The notes beneath the pieces are model-generated. The model was not told the DNA's origin. It did no database searches and worked only from the letters and a program-made list of their open reading frames with translations. From a virus, in IMG/VR virus record IMGVR_UViG_3300006735_000008, positions 1 through 31,173 of that record: a DNA stretch of 31,173 nt, one strand, 5' to 3'. This document shows, piece after piece, positions 11,951 to 19,878 of the stretch (the first letter of the stretch is position 1; each line of letters opens with the position of its first letter). The translations under genes and the position numbers were made by a program.

Positions 11951-12820
11951 CTAGATTAAGGCTCTGGCTGTGGTATTCACAATAGTTTTGTTTTTTTCTT
12001 TGTATATATCAGCAACCATTTCAAAACAGCCTAAAGGCTTTGGAGGACGTCCACGCTCTATGTGGTAATCCATATATCCGTCACCATATTCTTCTTTGTA
12101 GGTCCCTGCTCTTAAATGAAGAATGTTTTTCAGTTCTACATTGTTACGAACGTTAAGCGTTTCTACTGTGTAATACATCTGATATAATTCGTGTACGTGT
12201 CCTAGAACAAAACAGTCCGCTCCACTGACGCTTGTCATAATACGATTATTTTGTATTGTTCCTTTTGTCACTGGTCCTCCTCCTCCTGAGCCGTGAAAAT
12301 ACTTTATTTTATATGTGTAACCAAAATCTCCTTTTGTGTAATTATATTTTAAAACAAACCAACCTCCATAACCTCCTGTGTATATTTTAGATTGATTTGT
12401 GTAATTAAATAAATCTACAAAACGCTGTAATGGGTCAGTTTCTTGATGAGATAATATGCTTGTTTCGTGGTTACCATATCCTATCACTGTCAAAACATCT
12501 TTATAGGGAGACCACCAATCAACAGCGTCACTGATAACAGCGTCAAGATAATTTTCTTTATTGTGTTCAGGTCTGATATTGTTTTTACGTTTTCTTGGGT
12601 CGTATTTTCCTTGCATAAGACAGAAAAAATCACCATTAATAAACACAGGTATTTTATTTGCAAGTGCGTAATCCATATGTTTTTTTAACAGAGACCTATC
12701 ACAATGAGGATTATCCCAGTGTACATCAGACATTATTAGTATTTTGTGTTGGTTTAAATCTTTGTAATCAAAGTCAAACTCTAATCTGTGTACGTTTCTG
12801 TTTAATTCTTGTAATTTCAT
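11951..12820 (-). CDS. Calcineurin-like metallophosphoesterase
   Basis: This 289-aa protein has the full dimetal phosphoesterase motif set in order: SDVHWD (31-36), NGDFF (62-66), GNHE (116-119), HGSGGG (176-181) and GHVH (207-210). Together these bind two metal ions and hydrolyse phosphodiesters or phosphomonoesters. Phage relatives include nucleases and nucleotide phosphatases; the substrate cannot be told from sequence. Speculatively it might process 2',3'-cyclic phosphate or 5' RNA ends created by the ribozymes downstream. The start overlaps the upstream membrane-protein stop as ATGA, and the gene closes the lysis operon before the control region. Confidence 0.88.
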   Translation of the reverse strand: MKLQELNRNVHRLEFDFDYKDLNQHKILIMSDVHWDNPHCDRSLLKKHMDYALANKIPVFINGDFFCLMQGKYDPRKRKNNIRPEHNKENYLDAVISDAVDWWSPYKDVLTVIGYGNHETSILSHQETDPLQRFVDLFNYTNQSKIYTGGYGGWFVLKYNYTKGDFGYTYKIKYFHGSGGGGPVTKGTIQNNRIMTSVSGADCFVLGHVHELYQMYYTVETLNVRNNVELKNILHLRAGTYKEEYGDGYMDYHIERGRPPKPLGCFEMVADIYKEKNKTIVNTTARALI

Positions 12821-13062
12821 TTTTTACAGCATTTGTTATTATTTTCAAAAAAAGATAAACACAGAGGCAATACGCCAATAGCACATAAAGTAACTATCTG
12901 CCAACTAATATCTTCATTGTTAATCTGAGAAACGGCAGACAACACAATAAGTCCCCCCAAGGACCTCTTGGCTGACCACCGTTTTAAATCTCCTTTTGTC
13001 TTAAAAATCTCTGTTAAATTAATACCTGATAACAGGTCAAGAATTTTTTTATTTTTCATCAT
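12817..13062 (-). CDS. Small membrane protein of the lysis cassette
   Basis: This 81-aa protein has two likely transmembrane helices (about 34-48, SLGGLIVLSAVSQIN; and 54-72, WQIVTLCAIGVLPLCLSFF), a basic N-terminal part and a CCKK tail. It is encoded directly after a holin-like protein and close to the peptidase, so a second holin, antiholin or membrane-disruption role is plausible. Starts and stops overlap both neighbours. No family is recognised. Confidence 0.65.
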   Translation of the reverse strand: MMKNKKILDLLSGINLTEIFKTKGDLKRWSAKRSLGGLIVLSAVSQINNEDISWQIVTLCAIGVLPLCLSFFENNNKCCKK

Positions 13063-13244
13063 TATTTTTTACCACTGTCGGCTAATCCCTGACCTACAAT
13101 CAGAGCTACAACAGCATATAAAAACTTTTCAACCTCTTCTGCTGTTAATCCTAGCCAATCAGACATAAGAGGTACCAAGATAGCAACTATTGTGTACCAA
13201 AATTTTCTACTAGCAAACATTTTTTTCAATATATCAGTGTTCAT
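13062..13244 (-). CDS. Putative holin
   Basis: This 60-aa protein has two hydrophobic segments (RKFWYTIVAILVPLMSDWLG and FLYAVVALIVGQGLADS) separated by an acidic turn, and a short charged tail. Size, topology and position right after the cell-wall peptidase match small phage holins, which open the inner membrane at the end of infection. It ends with TAATG overlap into the next membrane-protein gene. Confidence 0.72.
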   Translation of the reverse strand: MNTDILKKMFASRKFWYTIVAILVPLMSDWLGLTAEEVEKFLYAVVALIVGQGLADSGKK

Positions 13245-13247
13245 AAC

Positions 13248-13676
13248 TTAATTTTTTTGATTAATAATTAGTTCAAAATGCGGTAAGTCAATGAAAGTTT
13301 GGTCAGTTACTTCAGTGTCGCTGTCCCAATCACCTCCCCACCTTAATCTGTGTTTAATTTTATTTTCTTTGTGTAGTTTTTCTGCTATTCCTTTGACGAA
13401 TCCGCCAAAAAAATACATTCTTTTTGTGTTATTCCAATCAATAGGATATGGAACAACATCAAGAGCCAATGAAGGCGTATAATTGTGTTTACCTTTGATT
13501 TTTACTCCGTCAACTTTTGAGAATCCCTTGTGAAACAATTCTTGTTGTCTCTCAATACTTCTGTGTCCTTCTATAACTTTACAGTCAAAATACTGTATAA
13601 CTTCTAGGAACAGTGTTTGTAGGTCCGCGTGAGCGGATATTAATTGCCGTGTACTAGATTTGCTAAATTTGGGCAT
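13248..13676 (-). CDS. M15-family peptidoglycan peptidase (endolysin)
   Basis: This 142-aa protein resembles L-alanyl-D-glutamate endopeptidases of the VanY/M15 group. EGHRSIERQQELFHKGFSK starts the domain, H-x6-D appears in KHNYTPSLALDVVPYP, and LRWGGDWD and the last zinc ligand in DLPHFEL complete it. It should cut cell-wall peptides and has no signal peptide, so it depends on a holin. The frame extends upstream to a TTG at 13706 inside the preceding gene. ATG 13674-13676, directly after that gene's TAA, is the better start and keeps the whole domain. Confidence 0.88.
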   Translation of the reverse strand: MPKFSKSSTRQLISAHADLQTLFLEVIQYFDCKVIEGHRSIERQQELFHKGFSKVDGVKIKGKHNYTPSLALDVVPYPIDWNNTKRMYFFGGFVKGIAEKLHKENKIKHRLRWGGDWDSDTEVTDQTFIDLPHFELIINQKN

Positions 13677-13678
13677 TT

Positions 13679-13849
13679 TTATTTGTTTAGCCGTGCTTTT
13701 ATCCAATTGTATGTATCTTTCGCCAACATTCCCGCAATACCTCCAATAAAACCAATTAAAACTGTTTCTATTAAAGTTTCAGTGGGCACAGCGAATATAC
13801 TGAATAAATTTCCAAAAACAAAACATTGTGTATATTCAAATTTTTCCAT
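13679..13849 (-). CDS. Small single-span membrane protein, 56 aa
   Basis: The frame from ATG 13847-13849 to TAA 13679-13681 encodes a protein with one long hydrophobic stretch (TETLIETVLIGFIGGIAGML, about residues 23-42) and a basic tail (KDTYNWIKARLNK). It fills an otherwise empty 145-base gap and ends a few bases before the endolysin start. Position suggests a lysis accessory (holin, antiholin or spanin-like), but no family is recognised. Confidence 0.65.
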   Translation of the reverse strand: MEKFEYTQCFVFGNLFSIFAVPTETLIETVLIGFIGGIAGMLAKDTYNWIKARLNK

Positions 13850-13851
13850 TG

Positions 13852-14151
13852 TTATTTTTTCTTTTTTATGACAGGCTGTAATGAGTAAGGATTACAGACG
13901 TTGCCCTTCCGTTCATTTATTATTTCAAATCGTATTCTATCAGTGTTGTCAAATCTGTCAAGGCTTGTGTTTCTACCAATAGACAAAAACGTTTCATTAA
14001 TAAAATCATCGTAATAACAGATGTAGCCTCGCGGTTTTTTAACAGTGGTATCTTCGCAATTACACATAGAGTTTGCAAAGAGTTCCAAGTATCTAGCAAA
14101 CAGCATATTTTCATCCACTGGCGGATTGGGTTTTTTCTTTTCTTCTGTCAT
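13852..14151 (-). CDS. Hypothetical protein, 99 aa
   Basis: A hydrophilic protein with a charged N terminus (MTEEKKKPNPPVDENM), a Cys pair in SMCNCEDT, an aromatic stretch (GYICYYDDFINETFLSIGRN) and a poly-Lys end. I do not recognise it. It lies between a likely virion surface protein and the lysis genes, with two bases to the upstream stop. Confidence 0.6.
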   Translation of the reverse strand: MTEEKKKPNPPVDENMLFARYLELFANSMCNCEDTTVKKPRGYICYYDDFINETFLSIGRNTSLDRFDNTDRIRFEIINERKGNVCNPYSLQPVIKKKK

Positions 14152-14153
14152 AA

Positions 14154-14678
14154 TTACATTTTAAATATCTTAACAAACAAATTAACGTCCATTGAATAAT
14201 TGCCGTTTGGTTGACCGTTGGTGTTTATCCATATTTTTGCTGATTCGGGTTGCATTACTCTAGTAAAAGGCGGTAACTGTTCTATATAAGGTCCTGTTGT
14301 TTTACTCCTCATAAATCTGTAAATACTCGACCAAACATTGTCTTGTGCGGGAGCGGGAGCGCCTGTTGTGGTTAAATATGTGAATATATTATTTGTGGTT
14401 GTTGTTGAGTTATAATATCCAGTGAAAAAACACTGAATAATGACATAATGTGTTCCCGAAGGCGGTGCGCCTAATATAAGCACTGGAGTATTGTGTAAAT
14501 TACTCACTTGCGCTGAGGTCAAAGACACTTTGTGCCAATATCCTTGATATAAACCTGATATTGATTTTGATGTTCCCTGAGCGCTACCAGTAGTGTCAGT
14601 GGAATCTACAATCATATATCGGTCATTTTCTCTTGCGTTTGATAAAAAATCAGCTTTGTCTGTTAGTCTTTGTCCCAT
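14154..14678 (-). CDS. Probable virion/tail-fibre-type protein
   Basis: This 174-aa protein is beta-rich and Thr/Ser/Asn-rich (GYYNSTTTTNNIFTYLTTTG, NGNYSMDVNLFVKIF). An N-terminal part, SNARENDRYMIVDSTDTTGS, is of a type often seen at the start of appendage proteins. No enzyme motif is visible. Its place between adaptor and lysis genes fits a minor structural or receptor-contact protein. The name is a guess from composition and context. Confidence 0.45.
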   Translation of the reverse strand: MGQRLTDKADFLSNARENDRYMIVDSTDTTGSAQGTSKSISGLYQGYWHKVSLTSAQVSNLHNTPVLILGAPPSGTHYVIIQCFFTGYYNSTTTTNNIFTYLTTTGAPAPAQDNVWSSIYRFMRSKTTGPYIEQLPPFTRVMQPESAKIWINTNGQPNGNYSMDVNLFVKIFKM

Positions 14679-14772
14679 ATTTTAGTTGTTTGTTAAATTT
14701 CTTGATGTAATTTATTAATTTTTTTACATTTTTTGCCTTCTTTTTTCTCCAATTATTGTTGTTACCTATCAT
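14650..14772 (-). CDS. Small lysine-rich protein, 40 aa
   Basis: The frame runs from ATG 14770-14772, overlapping the upstream stop as ATGA, to TGA 14650-14652. The product starts MIGNNNNWRKKKAKNVKK and is about one third Lys/Arg, probably a nucleic-acid- or virion-associated peptide. It bridges the gap between the head-tail adaptor and the next structural gene and overlaps the latter's start by 29 bases. Tentative because of size. Confidence 0.5.
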   Translation of the reverse strand: MIGNNNNWRKKKAKNVKKLINYIKKFNKQLKYGTKTNRQS

Positions 14773-15353
14773 ATACCGCTATTTTTTATGCCTATTCCAG
14801 ACAATATAGCTTTTAGCTGTAAATTATCTTTTGACGGTCTGCTATCTACATTAAGACCACTGTAATACGCGTTTTTTGAAGGGGATAAATCTGAACCACT
14901 GTTAGTGCTATATTCAGCAAAACTAGAAGTGTTGTCAATTAAATAATCCACAAGACGCTTTCTGTAAAATTCTGCTGTATCCATAGCGTTGTTTATCAGT
15001 GGTTTTATATCATCATATGTTGCTGATGAAGATTGTTCGGTTGCTCCCATTACCACAATAGCGTTGTTGACAAAACGTATCCTCATAAACGGCAAAATTT
15101 CTGCGAAGGCAAATTGTACCAATGCGGGTTGTATATAATCTTCTAACAGTGTTTCGTAATCTCCTGTTATTGTGTCCGCGTTTACATCAGAAATTATTTT
15201 ATTGTATAGGTCTGTTCCTAACACAGGTAAAATATATTTGTCTTGTGCTGTTAAAATATACGGGTGTATCAGGTTTTGGTCCACTGTTCCGCCAAGAGCG
15301 GTGTCCTTAACTAATCTGTTCGCTGATATGAATAATGTGTGTTGTATAGCCAT
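14769..15353 (-). CDS. Head-tail connector/adaptor (DUF6712-like)
   Basis: This 194-aa protein opens with ISANRLVKDTALGGTVDQN followed by LIHPYILTAQDKYILPVLGT and LYNKII, the hallmark start of the Bacteroidetes-phage DUF6712 proteins placed next to portal genes. The helical body continues to residue about 135 and the tail is Ser/Asn-rich. It probably forms the ring below the portal. It follows the portal gene by eight bases. Confidence 0.72.
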   Translation of the reverse strand: MAIQHTLFISANRLVKDTALGGTVDQNLIHPYILTAQDKYILPVLGTDLYNKIISDVNADTITGDYETLLEDYIQPALVQFAFAEILPFMRIRFVNNAIVVMGATEQSSSATYDDIKPLINNAMDTAEFYRKRLVDYLIDNTSSFAEYSTNSGSDLSPSKNAYYSGLNVDSRPSKDNLQLKAILSGIGIKNSGI

Positions 15354-15361
15354 TGTTAAAA

Positions 15362-17242
15362 TTATTTAGTCCAAGAGGGGTGATGACCGTTGTCAGGCAT
15401 TCTCACTGGAGCCGTTTTACTGTCTTCATAACCTCTTGGTGAGGGTTGATACGTTTTTGGTATGTTTCTTGTGACTTTATAGTCGGATATATCTGAAGGC
15501 ATTTCACCGTCTTTTATTTTTGTGGTCTTTTTTAATCTGTAAAGGACCTCTTTGAATATGTGACGACAATACACACCTCCTTTAAATCTGAATAAATCAT
15601 ATGCTTGTCCCTTGTGTAAAGGTAATTTATTTGATTGTTGAAATCTTAGATTACCACTGGCACTGTCAATGTCTTCTATTCTGTAAACTCTACCACTGTC
15701 TGAAGCGCTCATCATAGTTTCGCAAAACGGTCTTGACTTTGAGCCTTTTTTCATCTGTTTTCTTGAGCCAACAGCATATCTAAATCGGACCTTGTAAAAA
15801 GATTTGTCCAAATAGCTAAATCCTGAAGGCTTAGACTCTATTGCTGTTGCAAACTCCTCTTTTTGGTGTATTAATCTATCTGCCCACTGTTCGTAACCTT
15901 CTTCTGTGCTTCCAACATTTCTGCTGTCAACCTCCTCCCATTCTTCATCAATTATTTCACCGTGTAAATTCTCTAACAGTGTATCAAATTGATTGTCTGA
16001 CAAGTCGTTAAATTCTCTCATATTTTCACCGTCATCTTGTGTAATTTCTTCATCTGTTACGCCTTCTTTTATCTGTTCTTCATCAGATTGAGTTTCAATG
16101 CTCTCTAAATCAAGGAAATCAGCAGGTTTAAGCGTTTTAAAGTAAAAATCAAGGTTTATATCATTAACAGAAAAAATCTTGTTTAGAGCTTGTAAAATAG
16201 TGTTTTGGAACACTAAAATTACTGTGTTATTAAATAAGCTGTAAGAATCTCTCAATTCATCAGCGTTGTTACCAAATCCACTTCCGTCTCCTTTTACACC
16301 AAATAATAATGGTGATGTTACTCTGTGTCCTGTGAGCACTTTACGACTAACCTCTGTTGATAGAAAATTATATTGGTCATCAGCGTCATTGGTAGATATT
16401 GGTGTAATAGTCGGTGATGTTTCTTTGCCGTCATTGAACGTTATCAGTAATTTTCCCGCATTACCGCTACCACCAAATTTCTCTTGTATTTTGCGTTCTA
16501 AAATCATACGCTCCTCCTCTGTTGGTATTCCATTGGTAAAATTTAACATTGCCGAAGGAAACAAGCCTGATTTTATGTTTGATAAATGAAATTGAGCAAT
16601 CTCCATATCTAACTGTATGTAATCAGTGGAGCCTAAATAATCAGGCAATCCGTAGTAAAATGTGGCAGGGTTGTATTCTTTTATCTGTAAAATTTGACTC
16701 GCTTGTGTTCTGTCTTTAGGATTAAAAGCCTTTATTGTCTGTGGTTTATATTCTTTTTTTCTTGTGTTACTCCAATCGGCACTGTAATAAAAATCTTCTA
16801 TTTTGCCGTCAGCTCCACATTTACCGCTCCTCACATATTGAGAAGGTATGTGTTTAAGCTCTACAATCTGTGTTCTAGGTTTGTTCCATATTACATTGAT
16901 ATATGCCTGTCCGTGTAGTTTTAAGTCAAAAGAAACGTGTTTCAAACAGTTTTCGTCACTCCCCGACATAAGTGTTAGAAATCGCATATATGACTCTTTT
17001 TTTTCTGTCGTTTCGTCTTTGTCTGTTGCGTCTAGTCCTTCACCGTAAATCATTGATGATACTCCTTTTGTGATAGCGTTGTGTATTGACGAACCTGTGT
17101 ATAAGCTAATAAGATATTGAGGATATAAATTGTCTTCACCAAACGACACATATTCTTTTCCAAAATCCTCTTTCACTGAAGGGATATTGTATTGAGCGTA
17201 ATTTAACACTGAGAATTTGTATTGGTTTTTTTGTTTTTTCAT
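15362..17242 (-). CDS. Portal protein with C-terminal Cys/His domain
   Basis: This 626-aa protein contains a portal core over about residues 1-400 (FGEDNLYPQYLISLYTGS, AITKGVSSMIYGEG, FDLKLHGQAYINVIW, GLFPSAMLNFTNG, HRVTSPLLFGVKGDGSGFGN). An acidic linker spans about 400-470. A C-terminal domain of some 130 residues carries RFRYAVGSRKQMKKG, KSRPFCETMM, GRVYRIEDI and FKGGVYCRHIFKEVLY. The latter pattern also ends other Bacteroidetes phage portals or XkdF-like proteins and may be a zinc-binding MuF-like segment. The portal is the 12-subunit DNA gateway. Encoding it far from terL and the capsid gene is unusual. Confidence 0.82.
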   Translation of the reverse strand: MKKQKNQYKFSVLNYAQYNIPSVKEDFGKEYVSFGEDNLYPQYLISLYTGSSIHNAITKGVSSMIYGEGLDATDKDETTEKKESYMRFLTLMSGSDENCLKHVSFDLKLHGQAYINVIWNKPRTQIVELKHIPSQYVRSGKCGADGKIEDFYYSADWSNTRKKEYKPQTIKAFNPKDRTQASQILQIKEYNPATFYYGLPDYLGSTDYIQLDMEIAQFHLSNIKSGLFPSAMLNFTNGIPTEEERMILERKIQEKFGGSGNAGKLLITFNDGKETSPTITPISTNDADDQYNFLSTEVSRKVLTGHRVTSPLLFGVKGDGSGFGNNADELRDSYSLFNNTVILVFQNTILQALNKIFSVNDINLDFYFKTLKPADFLDLESIETQSDEEQIKEGVTDEEITQDDGENMREFNDLSDNQFDTLLENLHGEIIDEEWEEVDSRNVGSTEEGYEQWADRLIHQKEEFATAIESKPSGFSYLDKSFYKVRFRYAVGSRKQMKKGSKSRPFCETMMSASDSGRVYRIEDIDSASGNLRFQQSNKLPLHKGQAYDLFRFKGGVYCRHIFKEVLYRLKKTTKIKDGEMPSDISDYKVTRNIPKTYQPSPRGYEDSKTAPVRMPDNGHHPSWTK

Positions 17243-17244
17243 CT

Positions 17245-17928
17245 TTAAAAAGTTTGATAAATTATATTATTATCAGTGTCATTAGTCTGATAAATTTTAG
17301 TTGTTGCGTAAGCCTCTGGAGAACCTGTTCCTACCACATGAGCTGGGTCCTTCTCCATATCAAGAAACATTGTGTCTTCTTTCAATAGATTTAATCCACC
17401 GCCAACAGGGTAATTTTTTAAATAGTCTTCACTTGTAACCGCGTTAACGTCTCCTGAAATCGGGTGTCCATATATTCTCATTTTATAGAGCTCAGGAGCC
17501 TTTAAAAAAACGTGTGAACGTATTGGGTTGAAATGGTTAAAAGCCGTGTTAAAAGTGTCGTCAGGAAACAAATATGGAAAAAAAGTACCATATGTTGAAA
17601 AACTAAAAAGCAAAGCGTGATTGTCCGCTAAATCATCTGGTGAATCAGGTCCTTCTCCTTTGCAAAAATACTGCGGATTAGTGGGACTCCCTGCTCCTGA
17701 GTCTCCCCAAGCATAAGCTCCTGCTGTAAAATTTGTTGTAACACCTTCCCACCATATAACAATAAATGCTGTATTTGCAAAGTATTCATATGGAAATTTT
17801 TTTTTCAACACATCTATTTTACTCATTAATCCGCCAACACAAATAGTATTCACCCAACCTCTGTAAGTTCCGTCACCATAAGGTGGGTCTGCTGTTACAA
17901 TTCTATTTGTGCTCAGTGTATAATGCAT
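17245..17928 (-). CDS. Putative structural protein, 227 aa
   Basis: I do not recognise this family. It is aromatic- and Gly-rich (YGDGTYRGWVNTICVGGLMS, YAWGDSGAGSPTNPQYFC, FSFSTYGTFFPYLFPDDTF), as expected for a beta-sandwich virion protein. It lies directly before the portal gene and shares a TAATG overlap with the upstream 166-aa gene, so the two are probably a pair of minor head or neck-associated proteins. Confidence 0.5.
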   Translation of the reverse strand: MHYTLSTNRIVTADPPYGDGTYRGWVNTICVGGLMSKIDVLKKKFPYEYFANTAFIVIWWEGVTTNFTAGAYAWGDSGAGSPTNPQYFCKGEGPDSPDDLADNHALLFSFSTYGTFFPYLFPDDTFNTAFNHFNPIRSHVFLKAPELYKMRIYGHPISGDVNAVTSEDYLKNYPVGGGLNLLKEDTMFLDMEKDPAHVVGTGSPEAYATTKIYQTNDTDNNIIYQTF

Positions 17929-18428
17929 TATTGTCCTGTTCCAAAGTTATTTTGTCCGTATATTCTAACAGTGTCACTGTCGTTATTTGTGTATGAGTTT
18001 GTTTCAACTTCATATATTTTTGTACCGTCTCCCGCAACATTGTTATTTCCTACCCAAACCAATCCTGTGTAAACTTTTGTTAGTCCTGTGGTGTCAAAAT
18101 TAGCTCTATCAGTGTTTGGGTACATTTCAGCGTAATACATACACTGATATACGTCAGGTTTCCAACGTCCAAACATTCTCTGTGTATCAACAGGCGTTGA
18201 ATCAGGTCCGTACGGATATAATCTAAAATTTGTAGCTCTATCAGTGGTTACCGCCCAATTGTCAGAAGCGTCTCTCCAATAACCATTCACATAAGTTACT
18301 GTGTTAGATTGCGTATTTGTTAATACACATAAAATCGCATTGTTATGGTCTTCCAAATCAATGTTGGTTTTATCTTTGATTGGAATTGTCACATAAGAAT
18401 ATGCGTCAACTTGAGATATCGTTATCAC
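17928..18428 (-). CDS. Putative structural protein, 166 aa, GTG start
   Basis: Beta-rich, Asn/Thr/Asp-rich protein (NNAILCVLTNTQSNTVTYVN, GLVWVGNNNVAGDGTKIYEV) without enzyme motifs. A TAA lies a few codons upstream in frame, so GTG 18426-18428 is the start. Its 5' end overlaps the end of a 56-aa small gene. Likely a minor virion protein coupled to the next gene. Confidence 0.5.
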   Translation of the reverse strand: MITISQVDAYSYVTIPIKDKTNIDLEDHNNAILCVLTNTQSNTVTYVNGYWRDASDNWAVTTDRATNFRLYPYGPDSTPVDTQRMFGRWKPDVYQCMYYAEMYPNTDRANFDTTGLTKVYTGLVWVGNNNVAGDGTKIYEVETNSYTNNDSDTVRIYGQNNFGTGQ

Positions 18429-18576
18429 TGTTTTTAGTTTTTTTAGTTACTTTTTCAAAAAAGACAGACTTCCAAACATCTGGCATTCCTTCTAAAACGC
18501 TTTGTGGTAATTCACATAACGGTTTATTGTAATGTGGTGGAATCTTGTTTTCATATTCTTTTTTAATTTTTATCAT
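18406..18576 (-). CDS. Small protein, 56 aa
   Basis: The frame from ATG 18574-18576 to TGA 18406-18408 encodes MIKIKKEYENKIPPHYNKPL, then CELPQSVLEGMPDVWKSVFF and a basic end. It fills the 134-base space between the kinase and the 166-aa gene, overlapping both by 14 and 23 bases. Function unknown; the pattern looks like a compact helical adaptor or assembly peptide. Confidence 0.6.
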   Translation of the reverse strand: MIKIKKEYENKIPPHYNKPLCELPQSVLEGMPDVWKSVFFEKVTKKTKNSDNDISS

Positions 18577-19039
18577 CACATAGTTGTTTTAAATAAGTTA
18601 AACATTCTTCACTGTTATTAAATTCTTTGTCAAATTTATATTTTTTTACTCTTGTATCTATTCTTTTTATGTGTTGCTCCGACTGTTTGCTGTTTCTTTT
18701 TTCGCGTCCTAGTCTTCCGTCACCATTTATTTTTAACACTGTTGGCTTAAAAATATCAAAAAACTTCTGATTCATAAACCTATCTCCTTCACATATAATG
18801 GTATATTTTTTATTCACTGTAAATAGGTTAAATTCTTGAAAATCTTTAGCAATAGCCATTGACAGCTTGTCTGAGCCTTCAAACATTGAACCGTCATATT
18901 TGCCTAAAATCATTGTTGTTCCGTCTTCCATATACCGAAACAAACCTAATTTACACTGTTGAAACTTGCCTTGTTCAATGATTTTCTTCATTACCCAAGT
19001 TTTTCCAACTCCACACGAACCTATTATTTGATAAACCAT
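18563..19039 (-). CDS. P-loop kinase, possible 5-hydroxymethyluracil-DNA kinase
   Basis: This 158-aa protein has Walker A GSCGVGKT (residues 7-14), then MILGKYDGSMFEGSDKLSMA (43-62), CEGDRFMNQKFFDIF (83-97) and a basic C-terminal helix with KRNSKQSEQHIKRIDTRVKK. The GKYD, GSDKLS and EGDR boxes remind me of the phage kinases that phosphorylate 5-hydroxymethyluracil in DNA ahead of amino acid transfer. That would complete the pathway started by the dioxygenase at 2210-3025. The kinase is encoded far from that cluster, behind its own promoter and terminator. A nucleotide kinase is the alternative. P-loop kinase is confident; substrate is inference. Confidence 0.7.
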   Translation of the reverse strand: MVYQIIGSCGVGKTWVMKKIIEQGKFQQCKLGLFRYMEDGTTMILGKYDGSMFEGSDKLSMAIAKDFQEFNLFTVNKKYTIICEGDRFMNQKFFDIFKPTVLKINGDGRLGREKRNSKQSEQHIKRIDTRVKKYKFDKEFNNSEECLTYLKQLCDDKN

Positions 19040-19110
19040 ATATTCACATTAAATATAAAAAAAGATTTTTTGTTTGGTGTCTAGTTAATCGGTATTAGTT
19101 TGGTATAAAA

Positions 19111-19127
19111 CTTGCAAAATAAGGCGC
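19111..19127. promoter_or_regulatory. Copy of the CTTGC-AAGGC element
   Basis: CTTGCAAAATAAGGCGC matches CTTGCGATTTAAGGCAC at 9286-9302 in 13 of 17 positions. It lies between the candidate promoter and the kinase start, a place suited to a repressor. A further inverted repeat, TTGCTT-TT-AAGCAA, follows at about 19134-19147. Confidence 0.45.
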
Positions 19128-19156
19128 TTTTTATTGCTTTTAAGCAAGTATTGAGA

Positions 19157-19164
19157 CAAATGTA
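19157..19164 (-). promoter_or_regulatory. Candidate -7 element TACATTTG for the kinase/portal operon
   Basis: The minus strand reads TACATTTG, an exact TAnnTTTG box, 118 bases before the kinase start and just after the terminator at 19211-19242. No clean TTG is seen at 17-23 bases upstream. It would start the operon that runs through portal and lysis genes. Confidence 0.55.
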
Positions 19165-19210
19165 CATAAATTATCAGGACCGATACTAGAATTGCTTAAA
19201 ATTGTTATAT

Positions 19211-19242
19211 AAAAAAAGGACATACCAAGAAATGATATGCCC
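19211..19242 (-). terminator. Rho-independent terminator after the tail tube gene
   Basis: On the minus strand GGGCATATCA (19242-19233) pairs with TGGTATGTCC (19227-19218) over ten pairs, two of them G-U, with loop TTTCT, then seven T (19217-19211). It separates the head/tail operon from the kinase/portal operon. Confidence 0.9.
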
Positions 19243-19270
19243 TCTTTCAACACAGAAATAGAAAACTTCT

Positions 19271-19855
19271 TTACACTGGGTCTATTGCAGTAGCGGATAT
19301 TGATAAATTTGTGAGATTGTCAAAAGGATATCCAGCTGTTAAGACTCCTGATGTTTGAGCTCCCATAAAAAACGGAATATCTTCCTCACCTGTTAAGGTC
19401 AGTGTAAATCCTGCCATATCTCCTCTTGCTGTTCCCGTTCCAATAGTACCGCCTGATATCATACAACCGTTTTTAAAGCCTATAAACCAAGTTTTATCAT
19501 TGTTGTCTAACACTATTGCGATAACTCTTTGGTCACCAATTTTTTTGAAAGCCTCAACCGATTTTACGTCAAGCATATTAAATACTAACTCAGCTGATTG
19601 TTGATAGAACGCTTTTGCTCCTGCTGTTGCGTCTCCGTTAGCCACTGTAACAGTTAAGCTAGAGGACGAAGCTCTCAATTTAAATTCAAAACACGAAGTG
19701 CCTGAAGGCGCGTCATCTATTTGAAAGTCGTCAGTGGTATCAAAAGTGTAGTCCTTCCAAGCGTCATATTCCCAAGGAATCAGAAACAATTTTTGTATTC
19801 CACCAATGCTATTTTGACAAGGGACATTCCTCCCTGTTGTTAATGTACAAGCCAT
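19271..19855 (-). CDS. Probable major tail tube protein
   Basis: This 194-aa protein is beta-rich (LTVTVANGDATAG, QRVIAIVLDNNDKTWFIGF, GFTLTLTGEEDIPFFMG). It starts MACTLTTGRNVPCQNSIGGI, which I associate with tail tube-like proteins of Bacteroidetes siphophages. No enzyme motif is present. It is encoded between two terminators right after the major capsid gene, an arrangement suited to an abundant virion protein with separately tuned expression. Head decoration protein is an alternative. Confidence 0.62.
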   Translation of the reverse strand: MACTLTTGRNVPCQNSIGGIQKLFLIPWEYDAWKDYTFDTTDDFQIDDAPSGTSCFEFKLRASSSSLTVTVANGDATAGAKAFYQQSAELVFNMLDVKSVEAFKKIGDQRVIAIVLDNNDKTWFIGFKNGCMISGGTIGTGTARGDMAGFTLTLTGEEDIPFFMGAQTSGVLTAGYPFDNLTNLSISATAIDPV

Positions 19856-19878
19856 TGTAAATTTATTTTAAAAAGTTA

